Shown: positions 1-8,496 of the stretch, piece after piece | How the letters are laid out: each line of letters begins with the position of its first letter | How positions within the stretch are numbered: the first letter of the stretch is position 1 | Assembly (NCBI GenBank): GCA_030621865.1 | Contig: JAUXGW010000006.1 | Span: forward strand, 1 to 35,363 | Length of the DNA stretch: 35,363 bases | Direction: 5' to 3' | From: Actinomycetes bacterium | GTDB taxonomy: Bacteria > Actinomycetota > Acidimicrobiia > Acidimicrobiales > Microtrichaceae | Translations under genes and position numbers: made by a program | The notes under the pieces: generated by a model | The model's database searches: none | Told to the model about the DNA's origin: nothing | What the model saw: the letters and a program-made list of their open reading frames with translations, nothing else

Positions 1-1824
1 ACTGACCTTCTCGAAGACGCTGAAGACCAACTCGTTGAGCTGGGGATGAGCAGCGAGGTCCTGTGCGAAACACTCGCCTGGCTCTGTGATGCTCCCGCCC
101 AGCCCGGTTCCACGATCGCCAGGGCAATGGATTACGCCGTGGTGGCAGTCAACGTTCGCGGTACTGGTTGCTCCGGCGGCGCATACGACTTCTTCGACGT
201 CCCACAGGTTCTCGACGGCTACGACGTGATCGAAACCGTAGCGGCACAACCGTGGGTGAAACACGGCAAGGTCGGCATGGTTGGCCTCAGCTATCCGGGA
301 ATCAGCCAGTTGTTCGTGGCCCGGACCCAGCCTCCCGGCCTGGCAGCCATCACGCCACAGTCGGTCACCGACGACACGGTCCGGGGACTTCTCGCCCCCG
401 GAGGCATCTTCAACGAGGGCTTCGCCCTGAGCTGGACAGATGAAGTGCTGAGGAAGGCCGAACCACTCGGCCAGGGCTGGGAGGAGGAACGGATCGAAGA
501 CGGAGACGAGGTCTGCGCCGAGAACCAGAAGCTACGCGGGCAGAACGTCAACGTCGTGGAGAAGGCTCTCGACTACACCTACTACCCACCGGAGATCGGC
601 GACTACTACAACCCCAGCCTCTTTGGTTCCGACATCGAGGTACCACTGATGCTCACGGGAGCCTTCGGTGATGAGCAGACCGGCCCTCGCTTCGCTCACC
701 TGTTCGACAAATTTCCGAACTCCCCGGTAACCAAGTTCGGCATGTGGAATGGAGTTCACGCCGACGGATTCTCACCTCACGGTCTGGCCGAGTTGAAAAC
801 CTTTCTGGACCTGTATGTGGATCAGGAGGTCCCGACCGACTCCCCCGTGATCTCCCTCCTCGGACCAGTCCTCACCGAGGACACCTTCGGAGTGGCCCTG
901 CCCATCCCGGCGGTGCGGTACAGCGACTACGCAACCGTTTCCGAAGCACGGGACGCCTACGAGGCCGAGCCGGACGTACGTCTGGTCTGGCAGTCCGGTG
1001 CGTTGCCTGATCAGGTCGGCGCCCCCGTTGGCACGAACACATATTTCCTCGACAGCTGGCCGCCATCGGACACACAAGCCGAGGCTTTCTACCTCACGAA
1101 TGATTCCTCGATGGGTTCCGCCGAACCCACCAACGATGATGGCGCAGCGAGCAGCTTCAACTTCGACGAGGAACTCGCATCAACGGTGACACTCGAAACC
1201 GACAACACCAGCGACATCTTCAAGACCCTGCCTGCCTACGACTGGCGCCAAGAGCCTGAAGGATCCGCTGCGGTCTTCGTCTCGGATCCCCTCGAAGAGG
1301 ACCTGGTGATGTTCGGTCCGGCGTCTGCCGACCTCTGGATTCGCTCCAGCACCACTGAAGCGGACATTGGCGTGACCCTCAGCGAGGTTCGTCCCGATGG
1401 CGACGAAACGCTCATCCAGTCGGGTCATACCCGGGGAACCCTTCGCAAACTTGATGATGACGCGACCGAACTCTGGCCTGCACATCGCGGATACGAAGAG
1501 GATGCAGAGCCCATGCCGGTCGGCGAGTTCACCGAGGTTCGGGTTGAGATCATGCCGTTCGCCCATGTGCTGCGCGCTGGTAGCCGGGTCCGAATGTCCG
1601 TGCACACACCCGGTGGGGATCGTCCGCGCTGGACATACATCCTCTCGGACGGTCAGGAAGGAGCTGTGTTCGACGTCGGCCACTCGGTTGCGACTCCGTC
1701 GCGGCTCGTGCTGCCGACGACGGGACTCATCACCGGTTACCCGCAGGAGTTGCCTCCGTGCCCGGGTCTTCGTGGTCAGCCCTGCCGGGAATTCGTGGAG
1801 TACACGAACACCCCGACGGACTGA
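1..1824 (+). CDS. CocE/NonD family hydrolase (X-Pro dipeptidyl-peptidase-like), 5' end truncated by window
   Basis: Frame is open to base 1 (TDLLEDAEDQLVELGMSSEV...). Contains VRGTGCSGG and the nucleophile elbow VGLSYPGISQ, plus a C-terminal jelly-roll-like region (RAGSRVRMSVHTPGGDRPRW). Confidence 0.85.
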   Translation, partial: TDLLEDAEDQLVELGMSSEVLCETLAWLCDAPAQPGSTIARAMDYAVVAVNVRGTGCSGGAYDFFDVPQVLDGYDVIETVAAQPWVKHGKVGMVGLSYPGISQLFVARTQPPGLAAITPQSVTDDTVRGLLAPGGIFNEGFALSWTDEVLRKAEPLGQGWEEERIEDGDEVCAENQKLRGQNVNVVEKALDYTYYPPEIGDYYNPSLFGSDIEVPLMLTGAFGDEQTGPRFAHLFDKFPNSPVTKFGMWNGVHADGFSPHGLAELKTFLDLYVDQEVPTDSPVISLLGPVLTEDTFGVALPIPAVRYSDYATVSEARDAYEAEPDVRLVWQSGALPDQVGAPVGTNTYFLDSWPPSDTQAEAFYLTNDSSMGSAEPTNDDGAASSFNFDEELASTVTLETDNTSDIFKTLPAYDWRQEPEGSAAVFVSDPLEEDLVMFGPASADLWIRSSTTEADIGVTLSEVRPDGDETLIQSGHTRGTLRKLDDDATELWPAHRGYEEDAEPMPVGEFTEVRVEIMPFAHVLRAGSRVRMSVHTPGGDRPRWTYILSDGQEGAVFDVGHSVATPSRLVLPTTGLITGYPQELPPCPGLRGQPCREFVEYTNTPTD

Positions 1825-1835
1825 ACCCCGCTTCC

Positions 1836-1912
1836 TGGTGGGCGTACACAGACTTGAACTGTGGACCTCTTGCGTGTCGAGCAAGCGCTCTAGCCAACTG
1901 AGCTATACGCCC
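1836..1912 (-). tRNA. tRNA-Val(GAC), CCA encoded
   Basis: Reverse complement folds as GGGCGTA/TACGCCC acceptor, GCTC/GAGC D-stem, CTTGC-TCGACAC-GCAAG anticodon arm, CACAG-TTCAAGT-CTGTG T-arm, A73 and CCA. Confidence 0.93.
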
Positions 1913-1942
1913 GGAACATGCGAGGATAACACCGTCGGGGAC

Positions 1943-2440
1943 TCAGTCAGGAACCGACGAGCTCTCACCGATGAGCGCCCCGAGAAGGAGAATCAGGGCG
2001 GCGCCCACAGCCAGGAGAACCCAAAGACCCATCCCCGGGCCGCTGCGGGTGTTGGTCATGCCAAATGCCCACTCCAGGGCCGCAAAGATCACCAGAGCCA
2101 CCGCAGCGACGCGGGCAAGTCGGATTCCCGCCTGTGTGCGCCCGGCCACGAGCAGGGCACCAGCGCCTGCCAGCAGGGCGGCGAGAATCACCACGATCCA
2201 GCCTCGGCCGAATGAGCCATCCGCCATTACCCAGCCGTTTTCGTCAGGTTTGAGGGATGAGCCGAAGTCCCGCCAGGAAAGCAACGGCGAAAGCGCAACA
2301 CCCACTGCAACGACCAACAGCAGTGCAGCCACCCACAGAGACCGCCTGTCGCTGCGTTCGGTCTCAGGTTCCGTTACCGGGTGGGTTCCGCCCAGTGGAA
2401 CGGAAGTGCCGTAGCGGTCGGGCTGTCGGGAATGCACCAC
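1943..2440 (-). CDS. Small multi-pass membrane protein of unknown function
   Basis: ORF 1943..2515 with several hydrophobic segments (WVAALLLVVAVGVALSPLL, WIVVILAALLAGAGALLVAG, GLWVLLAVGAALILLLGALIG). The tracked start lies inside tRNA-Cys, so a GTG near 2440/2437 is more likely. Confidence 0.65.
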   Translation of the reverse strand: MVHSRQPDRYGTSVPLGGTHPVTEPETERSDRRSLWVAALLLVVAVGVALSPLLSWRDFGSSLKPDENGWVMADGSFGRGWIVVILAALLAGAGALLVAGRTQAGIRLARVAAVALVIFAALEWAFGMTNTRSGPGMGLWVLLAVGAALILLLGALIGESSSVPD

Positions 2441-2455
2441 TACAGCATGCACTCT

Positions 2456-2529
2456 TGGAGGCGACGACGGGAATCGAACCCGTGTACAAGGCTTTGCAGG
2501 CCTCTGCCTAACCACTCGGCCACGTCGCC
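2456..2529 (-). tRNA. tRNA-Cys(GCA), CCA encoded
   Basis: Reverse complement ggcgacgtggccgagtggttaggcagaggcctgcaaagccttgtacacgggttcgattcccgtcgtcgcc-t-cca; anticodon loop CTGCAAA; U73. Confidence 0.95.
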
Positions 2530-2577
2530 AGGATGCGATTTTGAGCCCCTGACCGGAGTCAGGGGCTCAGAATCGAA

Positions 2578-2653
2578 TGGAGCGGACGACGAGATTCGAA
2601 CCCGCGACCTCAACCTTGGCAAGGTTGCGCTCTACCAACTGAGCTACGTCCGC
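2578..2653 (-). tRNA. tRNA-Gly(GCC), CCA encoded
   Basis: Reverse complement gcggacgtagctcagttggtagagcgcaaccttgccaaggttgaggtcgcgggttcgaatctcgtcgtccgc-t-cca; anticodon loop TTGCCAA. Confidence 0.95.
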
Positions 2654-2701
2654 AAGAGTGGTTGACTTTAACAGGGGTCAACCCAAGCCCGAAAATGACT
2701 C

Positions 2702-3676
2702 TCAGGTTGCGCCTGACTGGTTCTTGATCCGCTCGGCCAACTGAAGGGCGGCGGCAACATTCGTGATGCTGTCGACTCCGGTCAGACGATCTCCCTGGAT
2801 GAAGGTGAGCGATGCCACCTCGGAATCGTTTCGGGTGTGCACCGTGAGTTCTTCACTTGGTATGAACACGTCGATCAACGGCTTCCAGCGACGAGCATTG
2901 GCGATGATGACGCGCGAGTTTGTCAGCACGATGACCGCGGGATGACCCAGCAGTTGGCCCGCCACGCAGCCCAGCACTGCCTCCTGCGGTTCCAGAAGAG
3001 CTCCGCAAACGGCGATCGGGACAGCGCAACCCTCTCGCTCTGCCACACCCAGACTCTCCACTGCAGCGAACAGGCCGTTCTCGTCGGGAGTTGGCCTGAT
3101 CGTACGTTCGCCGGGCACTCCGGGTGCGGCACCAAAGGGATCCGGAGCGGCTGACGCGGCGGCAGCCGGTTGTGGCGGCGGAGCCGCGGGCGCCTGGACA
3201 GCCGCAGCGGCGGGCGGGACCGCAACTTCTGGCGACTCGGGCGCCGCGAAGGGATTTCGCCCAACAAGTGGATCGATGCCGGAATCGACGGGTTTGCTGG
3301 GCGAGGAACCAAACACGTCCGACCGGTCGTCTTCAGGTTCAGCTTCCTTGGTCTGCTGCGTGGCGGAGAAGGGACCGGCAGTTGCCTTGGGAGCCTCCGC
3401 CGGTTCCGCCGCCGGGCCCTCCGCCTCGACATCGATCACATCGTCTTCACTCGGGGCTTCGGTGCTCCAGACAGTCTCGTTGTACAGCACGGAATCGGGC
3501 TCGATCACCTGAGCATTCTCGGTGGCGACAGTGCCGAAGAGATCATCTTCATCGGGATCACGCAATTGTGATCCGCAGCCCACACATTTGGGCGCGTCAA
3601 GATCATTGGACACGCCGCAATACGGACATGCCCAAGCCCATTGACTGTCATTGTGCAGGTTCTGTGTGCCTGCCAC
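2702..3676 (-). CDS. RanBP2-type zinc finger protein with Ala/Pro-rich linker and C-terminal bacterial PH-like domain
   Basis: WACPYCGVSNDLDAPKCVGCG fits W-x-C-x2-C-x3-N-x6-C-x2-C. Long acidic/Ala-Pro linker, then GQLLGHPAVIVLTNSRVIIANARRWKPLIDVFIPSEEL resembling YokE-like PH domains. Confidence 0.7.
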   Translation of the reverse strand: MAGTQNLHNDSQWAWACPYCGVSNDLDAPKCVGCGSQLRDPDEDDLFGTVATENAQVIEPDSVLYNETVWSTEAPSEDDVIDVEAEGPAAEPAEAPKATAGPFSATQQTKEAEPEDDRSDVFGSSPSKPVDSGIDPLVGRNPFAAPESPEVAVPPAAAAVQAPAAPPPQPAAAASAAPDPFGAAPGVPGERTIRPTPDENGLFAAVESLGVAEREGCAVPIAVCGALLEPQEAVLGCVAGQLLGHPAVIVLTNSRVIIANARRWKPLIDVFIPSEELTVHTRNDSEVASLTFIQGDRLTGVDSITNVAAALQLAERIKNQSGAT

Positions 3677-3783
3677 TGGATCCTCCGTGATTCGAACTCA
3701 GCCAAGAATACGAGATGCGGCCTCCATGAATGAACCCGGGAGGCCACAGCGGGAATCATTGCTCATGGGAATCCGCTGAGGGT

Positions 3784-4020
3784 TCAGATTGAACCCTGGT
3801 CATCCCGGGGACGCAGATCGATCCGCAGCGTGAGGATCCCGTCGGTGAGGTCGCAATCTGCGTCAGCGATCATGGCGAAGTCCTGGAAATCCAGTCTGGC
3901 CTGGCGCATGAAGTCCTTGCGGGCTTCACCTTCAACAGGAGGTAACTGCCGTTGCTTCACTGCGATTGAGCGTTCGGAGAAACGCGTGACCATGTCGGTC
4001 GGATCGAATGCATCAGCCAT
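3784..4020 (-). CDS. Conserved hypothetical small protein (78 aa)
   Basis: Collinear ORF MADAFDPTDMVTRFSERSIAVKQRQLPPVEGEARKDFMRQ..., between two supported minus-strand genes. Confidence 0.6.
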   Translation of the reverse strand: MADAFDPTDMVTRFSERSIAVKQRQLPPVEGEARKDFMRQARLDFQDFAMIADADCDLTDGILTLRIDLRPRDDQGSI

Positions 4021-4030
4021 CCGGCCCAGA

Positions 4031-4375
4031 TTACTCGCGACCCGCCGGGGAGTCGATGGTGACCTTTGGCGGCCTGCTTCGCCACCAGATGATTGCCGTG
4101 ATGATGGCGATCAACGCCGCCAGGCCCAGCAACGCGATCACGATTGTGTCCAGCCAGCGTGCAGCGCGCTCCGATTCGGTCTCAGGTGGGGACTCACCGG
4201 ATTCGCCGGGAACCGAGGTCACGGGAGCCAACTCTGACGTCGTTGTCTCCCCGGCCACCGTGGTGGTGGACTCACCGTCCTGGGCGACTGCGGTCCCGGC
4301 AGACCCCGCGATGGAGCCGAACGCAATCGCCACCACGGCGACAACCACGGACAGGGCATGAACAAGGCCTCTCAC
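4031..4375 (-). CDS. Small secreted/membrane protein (signal peptide plus C-terminal TM helix)
   Basis: N-terminal hydrophobic segment (LSVVVAVVAIAFGSIAG), Ser/Thr/Glu-rich centre, TM TIVIALLGLAALIAIITAIIWW. Start codon overlaps the upstream PLP-enzyme stop (ATGA at 4372-4375). Confidence 0.65.
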   Translation of the reverse strand: MRGLVHALSVVVAVVAIAFGSIAGSAGTAVAQDGESTTTVAGETTTSELAPVTSVPGESGESPPETESERAARWLDTIVIALLGLAALIAIITAIIWWRSRPPKVTIDSPAGRE

Positions 4376-5535
4376 AGGGCACCCAGAATATCCGCCAGAA
4401 GATCCTCGGGATCCTCCAGGCCCACGGACATGCGAATCGTCCCGTCACCAATGCCGGCCGCTTCAAGTTCCTCCGGGAGGAGATTCACATGTGTTGTCGA
4501 GGCCGGGTGGGTGATGAGTGTCTCCGGTCCTCCCAGGGAAGTTGCCAGCTGGCAGATCTCGGTGCCTTCCACCAGCTTCTGGCCGGCTTCCAGTCCCCCG
4601 ACCAGATCGAATGTCAGGAGTCCTCCGGACAGATCCATCTGGTGGGCTGCCAGATCATGTTGAGGATGTGAAGGCAAACCGGGATACCGGACTTCCGTGA
4701 TCCGCTTGTCAGCTTCGAGTTGTTCCGCAATCTGCCTTGCGGAGGCGCTCTGTTGGCGCAGGCGAACACCCAGGGTCCGGAGGCCGCGAAGCCCTCCGGC
4801 GGCCTCATAGGGGCTGGCCACAGCACCCTGGAGGACCGCGAATCCCCACATCCACTCGATCAGCTCCTTACTTGATGCAACAACGCCGAGAGTCACGTCG
4901 TTGTGACCTCCGATGGATTTCGTGGCGGAATGGACCACGATGTCGCAGCCCGTCTCGAGGGGCCTCTGCCCCAGCGGAGTTGCAAAGGTGGAATCGACGG
5001 CCTTCATGGGTCCCTTGATAGCTCCGAGGCGTTCCAGATCCACGATGTCAAGTCTGGGATTCGCCGGGGTTTCGGCGAACAAGAGCACTGTTCTGCCGGG
5101 GATGACCGCCGCTTCCCAGGCGTCAGCATCGCCGGCATCGACATAAGTCACGTCGATGCCGAACCGCGGACACGCTGACTGAAACAGCATCTGTGTGCCC
5201 GCGTACAGCTGCCTCTGGGTCACCACATGGTCACCGGAGGAACAGAGCCCGAGCACCACCGCGCAGATCGCACCCATTCCGGATCCGAATGCACGAGCCG
5301 CCTCCGCACCTTCCATGTCGGCGATTGCCTCCTCGAAACCGTTGACGGTCGGGTTCCCGAATCTCGAATAGAACTTCGGAGCGCCCACTGAGGTAGCCAT
5401 CTCGCGACCCTCGGCAACGGTTGGCGTGACGAATGTGGAGGACGGCCAGATAACCGGTGCAAGGGCGGTGTCATTGTGCGACCGTCCAGCACGAATCAGC
5501 CTGGTGTCGGCTGACCACGTCGGCTTGTCATTCAT
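4372..5535 (-). CDS. metB: Trans-sulfuration PLP enzyme (cystathionine gamma-synthase / O-acetylhomoserine sulfhydrylase family)
   Basis: SRFGNPT, EAARAFGSGMGAI and PLP-Lys motif HSATKSIGGHNDVTLG; overlaps metX stop at 5535. Confidence 0.85.
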   Translation of the reverse strand: MNDKPTWSADTRLIRAGRSHNDTALAPVIWPSSTFVTPTVAEGREMATSVGAPKFYSRFGNPTVNGFEEAIADMEGAEAARAFGSGMGAICAVVLGLCSSGDHVVTQRQLYAGTQMLFQSACPRFGIDVTYVDAGDADAWEAAVIPGRTVLLFAETPANPRLDIVDLERLGAIKGPMKAVDSTFATPLGQRPLETGCDIVVHSATKSIGGHNDVTLGVVASSKELIEWMWGFAVLQGAVASPYEAAGGLRGLRTLGVRLRQQSASARQIAEQLEADKRITEVRYPGLPSHPQHDLAAHQMDLSGGLLTFDLVGGLEAGQKLVEGTEICQLATSLGGPETLITHPASTTHVNLLPEELEAAGIGDGTIRMSVGLEDPEDLLADILGAL

Positions 5536-6719
5536 CAGAGCGTCTCCTGGGACTTGTTGATCAGATCAGAAATGCGGGGAGCCAGCGCTGCGGTTTCAAG
5601 CAGGAAGCCGTCATGGCCGTGGGGAGAGTCGATGTCCACCCATGTGCTGTCGCTTCCCGCAGCAACCAGCTGTTCGTGCAGATCCTTTTGCTGCCGCGGC
5701 AGGTAGAGGCCGTCAGAGCGAACAGTTGCGACAATCGACGGAACCTCCACCCGCTTCAGGGCTTGGGGAACTCCGCCCCGTCCACGGCCGAGGTCGTGGA
5801 GATCCATTGCCCTGTTCAACCGAAGGTAGCTGTTGGCGTCGAATCTCCTGGCAAGCTTGAGTCCGTGATGATCCAGGTATCCCTCCACATCGAATGTGGG
5901 CTCGAGGGAGAACTGAAATTGGTCGATCACGGTTCGGTGGAATCGTTCGGTGAACACTTCGTCGGAGCGATACGTGACCTGTGCAAGCATGCGCGCAACT
6001 GCCAGTCCCCGGTGCGGACCGTCCCCGGGTTCCGCCTCGTAGTAGTCGCCGCTTCGGAATCGGGGATCCGCCTCAACTGCCATGCGGCCGATGTGGCTCC
6101 AGGCAATCTGTAGCGCGGAGGCTTCAGCGGTTGTGGATGCCAGAGCCAGCGACCGGACTCTGTGCGGGTACATCACAGACCACTCGAGTGCCTGCATGCC
6201 GCCCATCGAGCCACCAACAACAGACTGCCAGGCGTCTATCCCGAGCGAATCTGCGAGGGACGCCTGAGCCCTGACCATGTCCCGGATCGACACGACGGGG
6301 AAACTCGAGCCATATGGCGCAGAGGTGCCCGGGTCGATCGAGGCCGGTCCCGTGCTTCCCTGGCAGCCCCCGAGGACGTTTGAACACACCACGAACAGTT
6401 CGTCGGTATCAAGGGCCTTTCCCGGTCCGATGAGATCATTCCACCAGCCATCGGTGACGTGGCCTTCCCCCATCCGTCCCGCAGCGTGGCTGTCCCCGGT
6501 CAGTGCATGGCAGACGAGAACCGCGTTGGAGGCGTCCGGGGCAAGTTCTCCCCAGGTCTCATACGCGATCACAACCTCCGGCAGGCTGCCTCCGCCTTCC
6601 AGCTGGAACCGGCGGTCTGGTGTTGCATTGTGGAACTTTCGCTCCCCGACCGGATCACCCGCGCGCCAAGCACCAGTGGCCGGTAACTCCTGATCCATTG
6701 GCGGCGGTGCTGGGCTCAT
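5535..6719 (-). CDS. metX: Homoserine O-acetyltransferase (MetX)
   Basis: ETWGELAPDASNAVLVCHALTGDSH, GGSMGGMQALEW and DSPHGHDGFL (catalytic Asp/His). Start placed at MSPAPPPMDQ; the longer tracked ORF to 7091 runs through a structured leader and the upstream gene. Confidence 0.9.
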   Translation of the reverse strand: MSPAPPPMDQELPATGAWRAGDPVGERKFHNATPDRRFQLEGGGSLPEVVIAYETWGELAPDASNAVLVCHALTGDSHAAGRMGEGHVTDGWWNDLIGPGKALDTDELFVVCSNVLGGCQGSTGPASIDPGTSAPYGSSFPVVSIRDMVRAQASLADSLGIDAWQSVVGGSMGGMQALEWSVMYPHRVRSLALASTTAEASALQIAWSHIGRMAVEADPRFRSGDYYEAEPGDGPHRGLAVARMLAQVTYRSDEVFTERFHRTVIDQFQFSLEPTFDVEGYLDHHGLKLARRFDANSYLRLNRAMDLHDLGRGRGGVPQALKRVEVPSIVATVRSDGLYLPRQQKDLHEQLVAAGSDSTWVDIDSPHGHDGFLLETAALAPRISDLINKSQETL

Positions 6720-6772
6720 GTCGCGATCTTCCGTTGAAGCTCGACAACCCAGGTGGACCGCGATGGCCCCGG

Positions 6773-6898
6773 ACACTTGGTTGCGACCGGCATTGCCGAC
6801 CGCCGCATCCCTCCCATTGACGGGAGGTAGGCACCTTGGGTGTCCGCCCAGGTTGCCGGACCCCGAGGGGCCACTCCTGATGTTCTGGGTTCGAGTGT
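6773..6898 (-). ncRNA. SAM-I/SAM-IV-clan riboswitch (candidate)
   Basis: Reverse complement: ACACTcgaacccagaacATCAGGAGTGGCCCctcGGGGTCCGGCAACCtgggcggacacccaAGGTGCCtaCCTCCCgtcaatGGGAGGGATGcggcGGTCGGCaatGCCGGTCgcaaccaAGTGT. Has SAM-I-like GGCAACC...GGUGCC, P4-like CCUCCC/GGGAGG followed by GAUG, an extra hairpin after P4, and a closing ACACU/AGUGU stem. Lies just upstream of metX. Confidence 0.75.
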
Positions 6899-6925
6899 AG
6901 GGCAGGCGGGGGGTCTGGAAGCCAA

Positions 6926-8482
6926 TCACATCGCGCTCTTGGGTGGAGCGCTTTTTGGTGCAGCGCTTTTTGGTAGACGGTCGAGCCACCACTGCAGCAC
7001 GTGTTCCCGATCGTCTGGCGACCCGGAGGCGATTCTCGTGGCAAAGAGCTGGTCGAGTCTCCACCCGAGATCGCGGATCGTGTCGGAACACTCGATCGTC
7101 ACTTCCCGCCAGAGTTCGAGGTCCCCGGGAATCGGCAACTCTGCCACCGCCGATGCGCTCACCCTGATCGCCTGACTGCTTCTCCCGGTGCCTGCAGCGC
7201 GCTGGACGGCCACCGCAGAAACCGACGGCGCACTGAGAGCCACGCTCAACATGGCTGGGGTTATCCCCCTCTGCGTGGGCTCCACGCTCACCACCGGGGT
7301 CAACGGGACAAGTTCACCGAGCGGATCTGCCACCGCCTCGATCACCTTCGTCTGGGTGGCAACCACCACCTTCGGTACAAGTCGCTCCCGAACCCAGGCA
7401 TCCACCCGGGCCGACTCTGCCTTCAGCGAGTCCACATCAAGTACGGGATGGGAATACCGGATCCCGCCGATCTTCGCAGGGCGTTCACCCCACCAACACC
7501 GCAGGGGATCGATGCCTCCGCTGGTGATCACCCTCGGCAACCTCGAGGCGACGCTCCCCTCCCGAGTGCAGGCAGCCACCGAGTAGAACTCGTCGCGGAA
7601 TCCGGCGGTTACCTTTGCCACGTCACCGATCGTGCCGCCGTGCGTCATGGCGATGTCCGGAACTCCCGCAACGGCCGCAAGCAGCGGTGACCATCGTGAT
7701 CGGTCCACCAGCGCAAATTCGGCGGATTCCGAAAACGGTGTCTCCTCCCAATACACGCGGACCGATCGGGACACGCCGGCAGGTTTACGCAAAAAAGGCG
7801 CACAGACGCGAACTTGGGCATCGAAGTGGGATTCAGCGCTGGCCCACAGCCCGACGAGATCAGCTGAGCCCACCAGCGCGGCTCTTACCGGTTCGGCGTC
7901 CCGCGCTCCCAGAACCGACTGTGGCTGGATCATGCAGACCAGCCCGTCAGCGGCGACGAGTTCCACCGCGGCCAGGAGATGCAGGGCCGACAGATCGGTG
8001 TAGGCGGCGCGAACGCCAAAACGTCGCACGATCGCTTCGCGGGCATCGGAGTCCATTGCGGTGTCTGCCGCCAACTGGCTCAGAAAGGGTGGGTTGCCGA
8101 TGATCAGGTCCGGAGGTGTCGGCACGACGCCGGATGAGCCATCGACGAGCGCGTCGGCCACAAGGATCCGCGGTTCAGAACTCGCACCATGGTTGCGTGC
8201 CCAGTCCCTGAGCAGTTCCCTCGCGAGTTGCGCCGACTCCGCATCGATCTCGAATCCGACCAGGCGCTCCGACACGACTTCGGAAGCGGGAACACCGTCT
8301 CCGAGGAATCGTTCGGCGGCTGCAATGAGGAACGCTCCCCCACCACAACTTGGATCAAGGACCAGCCGGGGTGAACGGCCGAGGTCAGCCCACGCCAGTT
8401 CTGTCAGGTGTCGAGCCAGCGAATCGGGTGTGTAGTGCGCACCGAGGCGCCGGCGCCGTTGATCGGACAGGTGCTTGGTCAC
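6926..8482 (-). CDS. N6-adenine DNA methyltransferase (Eco57I/type II-like), no adjacent restriction gene
   Basis: GAHYTP (motif X), VLDPSCGGGAFL (motif I), DLIIGNPPFLSQ (motif IV NPPF), C-terminal VAELPIPG typical of target-recognition-containing MTases. Confidence 0.85.
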   Translation of the reverse strand: MTKHLSDQRRRRLGAHYTPDSLARHLTELAWADLGRSPRLVLDPSCGGGAFLIAAAERFLGDGVPASEVVSERLVGFEIDAESAQLARELLRDWARNHGASSEPRILVADALVDGSSGVVPTPPDLIIGNPPFLSQLAADTAMDSDAREAIVRRFGVRAAYTDLSALHLLAAVELVAADGLVCMIQPQSVLGARDAEPVRAALVGSADLVGLWASAESHFDAQVRVCAPFLRKPAGVSRSVRVYWEETPFSESAEFALVDRSRWSPLLAAVAGVPDIAMTHGGTIGDVAKVTAGFRDEFYSVAACTREGSVASRLPRVITSGGIDPLRCWWGERPAKIGGIRYSHPVLDVDSLKAESARVDAWVRERLVPKVVVATQTKVIEAVADPLGELVPLTPVVSVEPTQRGITPAMLSVALSAPSVSAVAVQRAAGTGRSSQAIRVSASAVAELPIPGDLELWREVTIECSDTIRDLGWRLDQLFATRIASGSPDDREHVLQWWLDRLPKSAAPKSAPPKSAM

Positions 8483-8496
8483 CGACTTGTACCCGA

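Noticed and set aside
1180-2215. ORFs 1180..1884 (-) and 1397..2215 (+)
   Set aside because: Both run through tRNA-Val and are antisense or out of frame to the CocE-like hydrolase; spurious.
6720-7091. N-terminal extension of the metX ORF
   Set aside because: Covers the riboswitch-like leader and the end of the methyltransferase; MetX homology starts after MSPAPPPMDQ.
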